25,395 nucleotides of DNA from Cyrtobacter comes (GTDB lineage: Bacteria; Pseudomonadota; Alphaproteobacteria; Rickettsiales; Midichloriaceae): positions 1-25,395 of the forward strand of contig NZ_JARGYT010000009.1 of NCBI RefSeq assembly GCF_034470605.1, given 5' to 3'. The translations under genes and the position numbers were made by a program. Below, piece after piece: positions 1 through 7,440 of the stretch. How positions within the stretch are numbered: position 1 is the first letter of the stretch; the number at the start of each line of letters is the position of its first letter. The notes below the pieces were generated by a model. That model saw only the letters and a program-made list of their open reading frames with translations, did no database searches and had not been told where the DNA came from.

Positions 1-108
1 TTCGCTAAACTCAAAGAAAATCGACGCTTAGCATTACGATTTGAGAAATCCGATCTCTCTTTCCTTGCCTTTATAGCTTTAGCATCTATTAAATACAACC
101 TTTGTTAA
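1..108 (+). mobile_element. C-terminal end of an IS5-family-like transposase (partial, runs off left edge)
   Basis: Frame 1 is open from the left edge for 35 codons to a TAA at 106-108. The peptide starts FAKLKENRRLALRFEK and continues SFLAFIALASIK. This is the usual tail of IS5-family DDE transposases: FxxLKxxRRxAxRxxK followed by a hydrophobic 'FLxFxxLAxIK' helix. Only the tail is in the window, so whether the element is intact cannot be judged. The element's right end should lie just after the stop, around 109-115, because an unrelated phage reading frame begins there. A CTAA at 115-118 would suit the YTAR-type target of some IS5 elements, but the left end is needed to confirm this. Confidence 0.65.
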
Positions 109-522
109 CAGTGCCTAATACTTCCCAATGCATTTGATAAAAAACAACTCGAGGAATGCAATATTCAGCTCTTACTTCATCATGATATTAATAAGCCAAT
201 AGGAAAAATTACATTAATGAGAGAAGAAGAGAGTGGACTTTATATAGAAGGTAAGCTCGACCTTAGTTTATACCATGGAAAAAAGGCGTATGATCTTGTT
301 AAAGGTGGTATAATAGATGGGCTTAGTATAGGTTTTGATATAATAAAATATAAAAAGGAAGGCTCATTCAGATGTATAGAAAAATTAAGATTGATAGAAA
401 TTAGCGTTGTCTCCCTACCATCAAATCCAAAAGCGAAGATTTTTTATGTAAAATCAGCATCTGGAACAAAGAAAATTGATAAAATCATAAGCGATTTTAA
501 GTCTATATGCGCACAAAATTAG
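109..522 (+). pseudogene. HK97-family prohead protease, 5'-truncated by the adjacent IS
   Basis: The frame is open directly after the transposase stop and reads LILPNAFDKKQLEE, then LLLHHDINKPIGKI, then GLYIEGKLDLSLYHGKKAY, IDGLSIGFD and EISVVSLPSNPKAKI. These are the conserved blocks of HK97 prohead (caudovirus U35) proteases: '(GD)xIxPGAF', the 'HD..PIG' block with the catalytic His, the 'LSIGF' block with the catalytic Ser, and 'EVSLVxxPAN'. The first strand and the start codon are missing, and the join to the IS tail sits just before the 'LIL' block. The first in-frame ATG (217) lies inside the domain, so a natural product from there would lack the His region. No portal or capsid gene follows. 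It is best read as an orphan remnant of a tailed prophage or gene-transfer-agent cluster broken by the IS. Confidence 0.75.
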
Positions 523-525
523 AAC

Positions 526-618
526 TATAGTTATTTAAGTTAAATTAGCATAATAAGACTAATAAGCCGTAATACAAGAAGTATTATTAAGTAGGCCATC
601 TCAAATAAAATAGCTATA
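526..618 (-). repeat. MITE-like repeat, copy A (about 93 bp, diverged)
   Basis: The reverse complement of this stretch matches 2613-2711 along nearly its whole length with scattered substitutions and a short deletion near the centre. Shared blocks include AAGAAGTATTATTAAGTA and CCATCTCAAATAAAAT. Both copies end in imperfect terminal inverted repeats of the form TATAGYYATTT, and similarity stops at these ends. This copy is the more decayed: the central palindrome that is perfect in the other copy is broken here. It has no coding capacity. The TA ends resemble those of IS630/Tc1-type MITEs, but no autonomous partner is in the window. Confidence 0.65.
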
Positions 619-836
619 ATTTAAAAAATTAACAATATAACTACTTGCTCTTGTTATAGAAGTAATAAAGTCAAAATGAATATCATCAAGAAGATGGTAT
701 AGAAATCTTAATATACAGAGAAGAAAACAATATTTACTAATTAGAAATTAAATTCTCTTTTTTTTAGAACCTTTATACCATCTCTCAATTCTCGATACAC
801 AATTTCCTCTAACTTTTATACAATATACAAAAGCCT
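619..836. other. Non-coding spacer with no recognised gene
   Basis: This is AT-rich sequence between MITE copy A and the end of the symporter gene. The only suggestive piece is a short plus-strand run around 676-740 reading NEYHQEDGIEILIYREENN before a stop. It has no start codon and no recognised family, and may be a shred of a dead gene. There is a T8 run near 760, but no stem precedes it on either strand that would make a convincing terminator. Confidence 0.4.
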
Positions 837-2072
837 CTAGGTTGATTTATATCTATCCACGTCTAACTTATTCTCTGATCTATCTATAAGGAGCGTAGCA
901 GAAGCACACCCTGTCACATTTATAACTGTTGTCATCATGTCTAATAATCTATCAACACTTGCAACAAGTAACACACCTTCTATTGGTAAATTTAACGCAT
1001 TCAAGACCATTCCTAAAAATAAAAGCACACCACCAGGTATTCCAGCGCCACCTATTGAGGCAAGAGTACACATCAATAATATTGTTATATAATCTCCAGG
1101 AGAAAATACCACACCCATCATTTGTGCAAAAAAGACAGCGGCACTTGCCTGATAAATTGCACCACCATCCATATTTAGCGCCGCAGAGAGCGGCAATATA
1201 AATCTACTACTCTCTCTTGAGATCCCCATTTTATTCTCTGATACCTCCATTAATGGCACGAGCGTGGCCTTAGAGCTACTTGTTGCAAAAGCTATTAACT
1301 GAGGACCTAATATTTTTCTATAGAAAGGTATTGGGGATAATCTCGCACCAAATGTAATAATAATTCCAAAAACCATATATTGCACAAGGCAGCCTATAAA
1401 GACAGCAAGAACAAGCTTTCCTAATGCAACTAATACGGAAATTCCATCTACCCCAACCATCGCCGAGATATAACCAAATACGCCAAACGGTGCCAATTTC
1501 ATTATTATCTTTATTACTTCAAAAAATAATAATGCACTTTGATGTATGATTTTTATTAATAATTCAGATTTATCTCTATTAGCATTAAGTATAAATCCTA
1601 TAAACATCGCAAAAACTATAATTTGCAATATATGACCATTCGATAGTGATTCAAATATGTTACCAGGTATTAAGCTTAAGATTATATCAAACCCCCTTAT
1701 ATCATTTATCTTAGGAAGCTGTGTAGACCCCTTAAATTCCTCTAATAATGACCGTGATAAGCCTACACCAGGCTCTAAAAGTTGAGTTACTACAATGCCT
1801 ATAACAACCGCAATAACAGATGTTGTAATAAACACAATTATTGCTTTAAAACTAACCCTATAAAGAGAAGATGAGCTGTCCATACTCGTAATTCCATATA
1901 GGATAGTAAAAAATATCATAGGTACAGTAACCATCCTAATCAAATTTAGAAATACGCTACCAACGTAACCTAAAGGTTTAGCAGAAGGGCCAAGCACAAA
2001 CCCAACAATAATACCTAGACACATTGCTATAAGCACAAACTGCCACTGAGAACCCTTTGATAATTTGACCAT
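837..2072 (-). CDS. Dicarboxylate/amino acid:cation symporter (DAACS/SLC1-like, GltP/DctA type)
   Basis: This 411-residue polytopic inner-membrane carrier should import C4-dicarboxylates or acidic amino acids with Na+ or H+. Fold landmarks appear in order: an N-terminal membrane helix (WQFVLIAMCLGIIVGF), the HP1 serine-rich loop (ATSSSKATLVP), the TM7 motif LNMDGGAIYQ (family NMDGxxxY), the HP2 loop SIGGAGIPGG and the TM8 motif DRLLDMMTTVINVTG (family DRxxDMxRTxxNVxG). The ATG at 2072 is chosen because AGGA lies about five bases upstream; an upstream in-frame TTG at 2117 has no such signal. In the HP1 loop a Lys follows the Ser run and the usual TLP reads TLVP, so substrate should not be assumed from homology. 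It is a single gene between decayed DNA, flanked by inverted MITE copies. Confidence 0.88.
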   Translation of the reverse strand: MVKLSKGSQWQFVLIAMCLGIIVGFVLGPSAKPLGYVGSVFLNLIRMVTVPMIFFTILYGITSMDSSSSLYRVSFKAIIVFITTSVIAVVIGIVVTQLLEPGVGLSRSLLEEFKGSTQLPKINDIRGFDIILSLIPGNIFESLSNGHILQIIVFAMFIGFILNANRDKSELLIKIIHQSALLFFEVIKIIMKLAPFGVFGYISAMVGVDGISVLVALGKLVLAVFIGCLVQYMVFGIIITFGARLSPIPFYRKILGPQLIAFATSSSKATLVPLMEVSENKMGISRESSRFILPLSAALNMDGGAIYQASAAVFFAQMMGVVFSPGDYITILLMCTLASIGGAGIPGGVLLFLGMVLNALNLPIEGVLLVASVDRLLDMMTTVINVTGCASATLLIDRSENKLDVDRYKST

Positions 2073-2361
2073 ATATCCTAATATAATAACAACATAATAT
2101 TTAGCATAAAGCCGCAAAGCAATGCAAGCCTAGGTTTATTGCGATATAACTACGTACATCGCAACTAAATTTACCAATCATAATAAATACAGAAAAAACT
2201 GCAAAGCCGCAACTAATATTACAAATAGAAGCAGCTAATGTTTAAACTATAAACATTACCTATAGTTGAAAGCTATAAAAACAATATCTTATCAAAAGAA
2301 AGTTTTTGCATTGTAAGTCATTAACCATTCTTGTGTCTTTTTCTAGGATACTCAGAAGAAC
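2073..2361. other. Non-coding spacer upstream of the symporter
   Basis: AT-rich spacer between the symporter start and the microviral remnant. I see no open frame of note, no RNA gene and no convincing promoter pair, although the symporter promoter must lie here on the minus strand. Confidence 0.4.
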
Positions 2362-2893
2362 TTGCAATGTCGTACAGTGGCACGTTTTGAGTGGACATTA
2401 GCAAATACATTCCCTGTACTATACTTCTTATAATGATGCTAATGCATTTATCACCCTTACATATAGTAGTAACCAGCACATTCCAGAAGATCATAATTTG
2501 CAGTTATAGCACTGGAAAAAGTTTATGAAACGATTATGCAAGCATTATATATAAGTGATAAAAAAACAAAGGTTACTCATCGCAGGGGTATGGAGCCAAG
2601 TTAGGAAGGTATTATAGCCATTTTATTTGAGATGGCATAGGTGATACTTAATAATACTTCTTGCATTACAGCTTATTAGTCCAATTATGCTAATTGGACT
2701 TAAATAACTATATGAGTCACTAAAGAATCAATATATATATCCAAAGCTGTATAGAATTATTGCATAATGAGTTATTTTGCTACACTTAACTCAATTATCA
2801 CCAAAGTGTTTTCAAGATTATCTATGTATGGCTGCTTTATTTGAGGCTGCGCATATAATATGCAATAATATCGCCTATACCAGAGCCTATTAG
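2362..2893 (+). pseudogene. Decayed gokushovirus-like (Microviridae) VP4 replication initiator
   Basis: Fragments in successive frames line up in order with the VP4/Rep of gokushoviruses. Frame 1 (about 2362-2421) reads LQCRTVARFEW, like the Cys-rich CxxCRxxxARxW block. Frame 2 (2423-2569) reads NAFITLTYSSNQHIPEDHN, an in-frame stop at 2507, then HWKKFMKRLCKHY, matching 'xFxTLTYxxEHLP...F.KRLRKxY'. Frame 3 (2571-2612) reads GYGAKLGRYY, matching 'GEYGxKxGRPHYH', where the HUH-type metal-binding motif would sit. A MITE copy interrupts here. After it, frame 2 (2786-2890) reads LTQLSPKCF and FEAAHIICNNI, matching 'L..LWPxGF...FESAAYVARYI'. A weaker tail at 2947-3006 (KYFIRIVERQ) could be the 'KYYDRxLE' block. 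Such proteins nick phage DNA to start rolling-circle replication. This copy is dead through two frameshifts, stops and the insertion. No capsid gene (VP1) was seen. Confidence 0.75.
2613..2711 (+). repeat. MITE-like repeat, copy B, inserted in the VP4 remnant
   Basis: This copy is about 99 bp, in inverted orientation to 526-618. It begins TATAGCCATTTTA and ends TAAATAACTATA, an imperfect terminal inverted repeat with TA at the tips. Near its right end it holds a perfect palindrome at 2678-2700 (10-bp arms AGTCCAATTA and TAATTGGACT around TGC), which could fold as a hairpin. It splits the VP4 frame just after the GAKLGR block, so it arrived after the viral gene did. Confidence 0.65.
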
Positions 2894-3079
2894 CTTTGTT
2901 TTTAATATGCAAATTCAGCTAGATACGAGAAATTTACATGACATAAAAATGGAAATATTTCATACGAATAGTAGAGAGACAAAAAGAAGCTGAGGCACAA
3001 AAAAGGTGAGCGACGTATTTGATCTCAAGATATTACCTAATTTTGAATTTCTCAATTCATAGCCTCTAGAAGGGTGTGG
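2894..3079. other. Spacer after the microviral remnant
   Basis: No intact gene is visible. Bases 2947-3006 may encode the eroded C-terminus of VP4 (see the pseudogene entry). A short hairpin TGAATT-TCTC-AATTCA at 3044-3059 lies just downstream of the FMN reductase gene but lacks a T-run on the minus strand, so I do not call it a terminator. Confidence 0.35.
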
Positions 3080-3613
3080 TTAATTAAAGAAATCCCTTAG
3101 TGCATATGCAAATCTAGATATTATCTCATGTGGAGGCAATACATTTTCGACTATTTGCACAGATAGTGTTTCGTGACATATACTCGCTTTTAAATGCATC
3201 ATTATATCTTGTAAGTGCATTGCCGCTCTCACCCCCCTTAATACCCCTGTGCTCGCACTCATAATTGCAACTTTTTTTCTGTAAAAATATTTCGCATCTT
3301 CTTCATTTGGTAATTTATACGAAATCCAATCTATTATATTTTTAAGCCCACCTGGTATAGATCCATTATATTCTGGTGTGGATATTATAATACCATCAGC
3401 ATCTTTTATGCTTTTTTTCATATTATAGATTAATCTCAGATCTACAGTTGAAATAGAATCAGGATCTAGCATTGGTATACTTCTATCAATTCTAAAACCC
3501 ATTAAATCTACTTCATCTTTTATATACGAAGAAACTTCATTCATTAACATTTGATTTATAGATCCCTCTCTAATGCTACCGCATATGCATAAAATTCTCT
3601 TTTTCATAAACAT
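3080..3613 (-). CDS. NADPH-dependent FMN reductase / flavodoxin-like quinone reductase
   Basis: This 177-residue flavodoxin-like protein belongs to the NADPH_dep_FMN_red family (chromate and quinone reductases such as ChrR and YieF). The first strand and phosphate-binding loop read ILCICGSIREGSINQMLM, and the isoalloxazine-binding loop reads STPEYNGSIPGGLKNIIDW, both diagnostic of the family. It probably reduces quinones or flavins two electrons at a time in the cytosol, possibly as protection against oxidative stress; the substrate cannot be told from sequence. It is the last gene of the minus-strand operon and starts 10 bases after the mnmE stop. ATG codons at 3613 and 3607 are both possible, and neither has a clear ribosome binding site. 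Confidence 0.85.
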   Translation of the reverse strand: MFMKKRILCICGSIREGSINQMLMNEVSSYIKDEVDLMGFRIDRSIPMLDPDSISTVDLRLIYNMKKSIKDADGIIISTPEYNGSIPGGLKNIIDWISYKLPNEEDAKYFYRKKVAIMSASTGVLRGVRAAMHLQDIMMHLKASICHETLSVQIVENVLPPHEIISRFAYALRDFFN

Positions 3614-3623
3614 TTAAGCAAAT

Positions 3624-4967
3624 TTACTTCCCTATACAAAAATTACTAAAAATTTCATCTAATATCTCCTCTATATCAATATTACCAGTAATTGCCCCTA
3701 TTGATCTACATGCATTTCTAATATTTTCGCATAAAATATCTAAGCACCCATCACTAACCATAAAATCTCTCAAATATGATATGCACTCTCTTAATTTCTC
3801 CCTCTGACGAAGCCTTGATAATGATGGTTGGTGAACAGCAAGCTGATATTTATCTCTTATGATCTTTATTAAGCTTGTTAGTAAGTCATCTAACCCATGA
3901 GCATTTTTTACCGAAGTAGTTAATACAATACTATCAGTAAATTTTTCCGCAAGAATATCAAGCTGTTGAGTCTTAAATGGTGCAATATCTAATTTATTCA
4001 ACACTACTATTTCGTATGGGATATCAACATAAGGCACATCATTACCACATATATCAAGTACTAATATATTTATATCCGCATCTTGAATCGCGAGCTTAGC
4101 TCGCTTTATCCCCTCTTTTTCTATCAAATCTTCACTATCCCTTATGCCTGCAGTATCGTATAAATTAACTAAAAACCCATCTAAATTCATTCTAATACTT
4201 ACTACATCCCTTGTAGTTCCCGCTATATCAGAAACTATGGATACATCACTTTTAGCTATTAAATTCATTAAGCTAGACTTACCAGCATTAGGAGGGCCAC
4301 TAATTACAACTCTGATACCAGCTGCTACACTGGAGGCTAATTTAGATATGGAAAGATTTCTATCCATATCCTCTAAAATCCTCCCTACATCCTCATTTAT
4401 TTTTAAGAGTAAAGATGTTGGTAGATCTTCTTCCGGAAAATCTATCAAAGCCTCTAAATTAGAAAGTATTTTCACAAGGCCTTCACGCCACCTCTTACAT
4501 AGATTCCCAGCCTCACCCGCCATCTGCTTTAGTGCAGCAGCCCTTTGCATGGATGTTTCGGCATCTATCAAATCTGCCATACCCTCTGCTTCTGTAAGAT
4601 CGATAATCTCATTTAAGAATGCTATTTTCGCAAATTCCCCAGGCTCTGCTAATCTTATATAGCTAATTTTTGACAACTCATCTAGCACGCCATCTATAAC
4701 AGCTATACTACCATGCAGATGTAGCTCCAATATATCCTCACCATTAAAGCTATTTGGTTTCTTAAAGAAAAGCACCATCGCATTATCAAGAAACTCTGTA
4801 TCATCTATTGTTCTAATTTGGTGTATAAACGCTTGACGTACAGGCAACTCTCTCTTTATCCCAAGTAACCTAGCCACATTAGAAGCTTTTGGACCGCATA
4901 CCCTAATAATCGCTATTCCAGATTTTCCATAAACTGTCGAAAGGGCAAAGATAGTATCAATCACCAT
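3624..4967 (-). CDS. mnmE: tRNA uridine-5-carboxymethylaminomethyl modification GTPase MnmE (TrmE)
   Basis: This 447-residue, full-length MnmE works with MnmG to build the cmnm5 group on wobble U34 of tRNAs reading NNA/NNG codons. The N-terminal formyl-THF-binding dimerisation domain (about residues 1-115) carries the typical DTIFALST and GKSGIAIIRVCG. A helical domain follows, and within it a G domain shows G1 GPPNAGKS (224-231), GTTRD (250-254), DTAG (271-274) and G4 NKLD (324-327). The last four residues are CIGK, the invariant C-terminal motif whose Cys is catalytic. Its start overlaps the end of queH by 11 bases, so the two are translationally linked. The MnmG partner is not in the window. 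Confidence 0.96.
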   Translation of the reverse strand: MVIDTIFALSTVYGKSGIAIIRVCGPKASNVARLLGIKRELPVRQAFIHQIRTIDDTEFLDNAMVLFFKKPNSFNGEDILELHLHGSIAVIDGVLDELSKISYIRLAEPGEFAKIAFLNEIIDLTEAEGMADLIDAETSMQRAAALKQMAGEAGNLCKRWREGLVKILSNLEALIDFPEEDLPTSLLLKINEDVGRILEDMDRNLSISKLASSVAAGIRVVISGPPNAGKSSLMNLIAKSDVSIVSDIAGTTRDVVSIRMNLDGFLVNLYDTAGIRDSEDLIEKEGIKRAKLAIQDADINILVLDICGNDVPYVDIPYEIVVLNKLDIAPFKTQQLDILAEKFTDSIVLTTSVKNAHGLDDLLTSLIKIIRDKYQLAVHQPSLSRLRQREKLRECISYLRDFMVSDGCLDILCENIRNACRSIGAITGNIDIEEILDEIFSNFCIGK

Positions 4968-5598
4968 AAAAATTTTGGCATATTTTTATTTCCCCCCTTC
5001 CTTTCTCTTTTCTAAATTTATTTGTATCTCTAAGAGAATAGATGCAACCACAATATTCCTGTTTATAAAAATTTTCTCTTTTAGATATCTCATACATTCT
5101 TGCGCCTCCACCACCTTTCCGCCAGTTATATGTCCAATAATTCAAATTTTCATACTTTGCAGCAGCCTTTGCTCCGCAATCATTAATTTGCTCCATATTT
5201 TTCCATCTTGAAATCCCAAGGGAACTAGTAAAAACATGAAACCCATTCTCATATGCAAAAAGGGCCGTTCTTTCAAACCTCATATCAAAACACATAGTAC
5301 ACCTTATGCCACGCTCAGGTTCATACTCCATACCCTTTGCTCTTGCAAACCAATCTTGCACATCATAATCCAAATCAACAAATTTCACCCCAAGCTTTTT
5401 TGCATACCTTTTATTTTCTTCTTTTCTAATCTCATACTCTTTTAAAGGGTGTATATTAGGATTATAGAACAGAATTGTTAAATCTATCCCAGATGCAACT
5501 ATAGCCTCTATAACCTCACCGGAACAGGGCGCGCAACAGGAATGCATCAGAACTTTTTTTTCACATTCAAATGGAAAATTGAGAATCTCTCTAAGCAT
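4957..5598 (-). CDS. queH: Epoxyqueuosine reductase QueH (DUF208)
   Basis: QueH does the last step of queuosine synthesis, reducing epoxyqueuosine to queuosine at position 34 of GUN-decoding tRNAs. It is the non-cobalamin alternative to QueG. The N-terminus reads KVLMHSCCAPCSGEVIEA, with the adjacent Cys pair typical of QueH, followed by FYNPNIHPLKEYEIRKEE, CTMCFDMR, FTSSLGISRWKN and EYCGCIYS. These cysteines bind the iron-sulfur cluster and dinuclear metal site in the family. At 213 residues it is close to normal length. The ATG at 5598 is used; an in-frame TTG at 5607 would add three residues. It sits 11 bases after lpd and overlaps mnmE, so two wobble-base modification enzymes are co-transcribed with a TCA-cycle complex. 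Confidence 0.93.
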   Translation of the reverse strand: MLREILNFPFECEKKVLMHSCCAPCSGEVIEAIVASGIDLTILFYNPNIHPLKEYEIRKEENKRYAKKLGVKFVDLDYDVQDWFARAKGMEYEPERGIRCTMCFDMRFERTALFAYENGFHVFTSSLGISRWKNMEQINDCGAKAAAKYENLNYWTYNWRKGGGGARMYEISKRENFYKQEYCGCIYSLRDTNKFRKEKGRGEIKICQNFYGD

Positions 5599-5609
5599 TT
5601 CTTGCAAAA

Positions 5610-7007
5610 TTATATATGTATAGCTTTCGCAAAGGTTGCAAAAGCTGCTTCCTTTATGGCCTCTGAAAAACCAGGATGTGAATGACTGATCCTTGCTATA
5701 TCCTCAGATGAGGCCTTAAATTCTATTGACATTGCAAGCTCTGATATCATATCACCAGCTGCAGTCCCCACTATATGGGCCCCGAGGATAGTATCTGTAT
5801 GCTTACACGCAAGTATTTTTACAAAACCATCTGTTTCATCATTAGTCCTGGCCCTACTATTTGCTATAAATGGAAATTTACCAACCTTATATTCTACCCC
5901 AGATTCAATTAATTCATCCTCGCTCTTACCAACGGACGCAACCTCTGGATGTATATAAATCACACTAGGAACCGCATTATAATTAACATGACCCGCTTGC
6001 CCAGAAATTATTTCAGCAACCGCAATACCATCCTCTTCCGCTTTATGAGCCAACATAGGTCCATGCACCACATCACCTATTGCATATATACCAGGCACCG
6101 AAGTTTGGAAATTGGAATCAATTTTGATTTTACCTTTATGATCCAGCTCTATACCTGCCTTTTCAATAGCAAGCCCACGTGTATATGCCTTTCTACCAAC
6201 AGAAACTAATAATATATCAGATTCTATCTCATGCAATGCTCCATTCCTTTCAATTTTTAACACCACTCCATTTTGTGTATTTGAAGCTGATATAGCCTTA
6301 GCACCATGCATGAAATTTATTCCTTGTTTTAAAAGAATTTTTTCTACCTCCCTAGAGATATCACTATCCATTGTAGATAAAACCCTGCTTGAATACTCCA
6401 CTATAGTTACCTCAGATCCAAGCCTTGCCCATACAGAGCCAAGCTCAAGGCCTATAACACCGCCACCAAGTACAACCATTCTTTGAGGTACAGTATTTAG
6501 TGATAACGCGCCTGTAGATGTTACAATCTTCTCCTCATCAACTTCTATACCCGGAAGCAATATAGGCTCTGAACCAGTTGCAATCACGATATTCTTTGCC
6601 TCAATTGTCTCGTCAGCGCCATCTTTTAAGCGAATATTTAGCGTATTGGCAGAATTAAAACTCGCAATACCATTATAATGAACAATTCCATTTTTTTTAA
6701 AAAGACCAGAGATACCTTTACCCAATGTATCTTTTATTCTCTCCTTCCTAGCCATCATTTCATCTAAGGAAAAGGAGATTTTTTCAAAACTGATTCCAAA
6801 ATGATTAAAATGATTTAATGCATCATAATACTTATAAGATGAATGTAAAAGAGCTTTAGAAGGTATACACCCTCTATTAAGGCATGTACCACCAAGCCTC
6901 TCACTTGCATCTATACATACAACCTTTTTACCTAACTGAGCTGCTTTTATGGCGCATACATATCCACCAGGACCACCACCTATAATAGCCAAATCAAAAT
7001 TTTTCAT
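5610..7007 (-). CDS. lpd: Dihydrolipoyl dehydrogenase (E3 of 2-oxoglutarate dehydrogenase)
   Basis: This 465-residue flavoprotein reoxidises dihydrolipoamide on SucB and reduces NAD+. The FAD-binding GxGxxG is GGGPGG (residues 10-15). The redox-active disulfide is in GGTCLNRGCIPSK (Cys42, Cys47). The NAD-binding VVLGGGVIGLELGSVW, the second FAD contact YAIGDVVHGPMLAHKA and the C-terminal HSHPGFSEAIKEA with the catalytic His-Glu pair are all present. The ATG at 7007 places the first beta strand right at the N-terminus as in the family; an upstream in-frame GTG at 7034 would overlap the preceding gene. Its position in the sucAB operon makes the 2-oxoglutarate complex its obvious partner, though E3 is often shared with pyruvate dehydrogenase. 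Confidence 0.96.
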   Translation of the reverse strand: MKNFDLAIIGGGPGGYVCAIKAAQLGKKVVCIDASERLGGTCLNRGCIPSKALLHSSYKYYDALNHFNHFGISFEKISFSLDEMMARKERIKDTLGKGISGLFKKNGIVHYNGIASFNSANTLNIRLKDGADETIEAKNIVIATGSEPILLPGIEVDEEKIVTSTGALSLNTVPQRMVVLGGGVIGLELGSVWARLGSEVTIVEYSSRVLSTMDSDISREVEKILLKQGINFMHGAKAISASNTQNGVVLKIERNGALHEIESDILLVSVGRKAYTRGLAIEKAGIELDHKGKIKIDSNFQTSVPGIYAIGDVVHGPMLAHKAEEDGIAVAEIISGQAGHVNYNAVPSVIYIHPEVASVGKSEDELIESGVEYKVGKFPFIANSRARTNDETDGFVKILACKHTDTILGAHIVGTAAGDMISELAMSIEFKASSEDIARISHSHPGFSEAIKEAAFATFAKAIHI

Positions 7008-7026
7008 ATCAAGAAATGAATAAATA

Positions 7027-7440
7027 TCACACACGCTCGAAGTAGAGTTTTCTCACAAAATACAACAAAGAAACTCTGTAATTACAGCAATAACATGCTA
7101 CTTTCTTCACTCTACGTTCTTTTATATAGAATAGTGAGCAAATCCTAAAAAAGACAAGAACTTTTAGCGGTACTGTCACACTTAAGATTAAATCCTCAGA
7201 TTTATATTTAACCCAAAATCTTTTGCACGAAAAGCAAAAATGGCAATATGCAAAAAAAATAAAACTGACACAAAAAAGAAACGCAACAGCTATAAAAGAA
7301 TATTGAAGAAGCGCTACCCAGAACGATAGCCCGTAATAAGGTCCATCAATAAGCTGCAACACTATTGTAGGAATAATTATTCCTACAAGCAATGAGGCTG
7401 CAAAGCATCTCTTTAATATCGGCCCCTTATCTATCACCAT
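7027..7440 (-). CDS. Small membrane protein of unknown function between sucB and lpd
   Basis: A 137-residue frame begins with ATG directly after the sucB stop and ends 19 bases before lpd. I do not recognise the family. It has two clear hydrophobic segments near the N-terminus (about residues 14-31 and 39-65, including WVALLQYSFIAVAFLFCVSF), then an unusually Cys- and aromatic-rich, basic C-terminal half (CHFCFSCKRFW, ACYCCNYR). The segment coding for LLVGIIIPTI contains a perfect 24-bp palindrome. Placement flush inside a compact operon favours a real translated gene, but the Cys-rich tail could equally be poorly conserved read-through, and no ribosome binding site is visible. Confidence 0.5.
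   Translation of the reverse strand: MVIDKGPILKRCFAASLLVGIIIPTIVLQLIDGPYYGLSFWVALLQYSFIAVAFLFCVSFIFFAYCHFCFSCKRFWVKYKSEDLILSVTVPLKVLVFFRICSLFYIKERRVKKVACYCCNYRVSLLYFVRKLYFERV
7365..7388. repeat. Perfect 24-bp palindrome inside the small membrane protein gene
   Basis: The arms TTGTAGGAATAA and TTATTCCTACAA meet with no spacer. As RNA it would form a hairpin about 75 bases into the unknown gene between sucB and lpd. It could be a chance product of the codons, a protein-binding site or an mRNA stability element; nothing nearby decides. Confidence 0.5.

Noticed and set aside
217..522. Reading the prohead protease as an intact 101-residue gene starting at 217
   Set aside because: The same frame upstream (109-216) continues the protease domain, including the HD..PIG block, so the true start lies beyond the IS junction.
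837..2117. Longer symporter start at 2117
   Set aside because: That codon is TTG and has no ribosome binding site, whereas ATG at 2072 has AGGA at good distance and begins just before the first helix.
3044..3059. Hairpin after the FMN reductase gene as a terminator
   Set aside because: The stem has only six A/T-rich pairs and no T-run follows on the minus strand.
4144..4662. Long plus-strand frame of 172 codons
   Set aside because: It is entirely antisense to the conserved G domain and helical domain of mnmE, with no features of its own.
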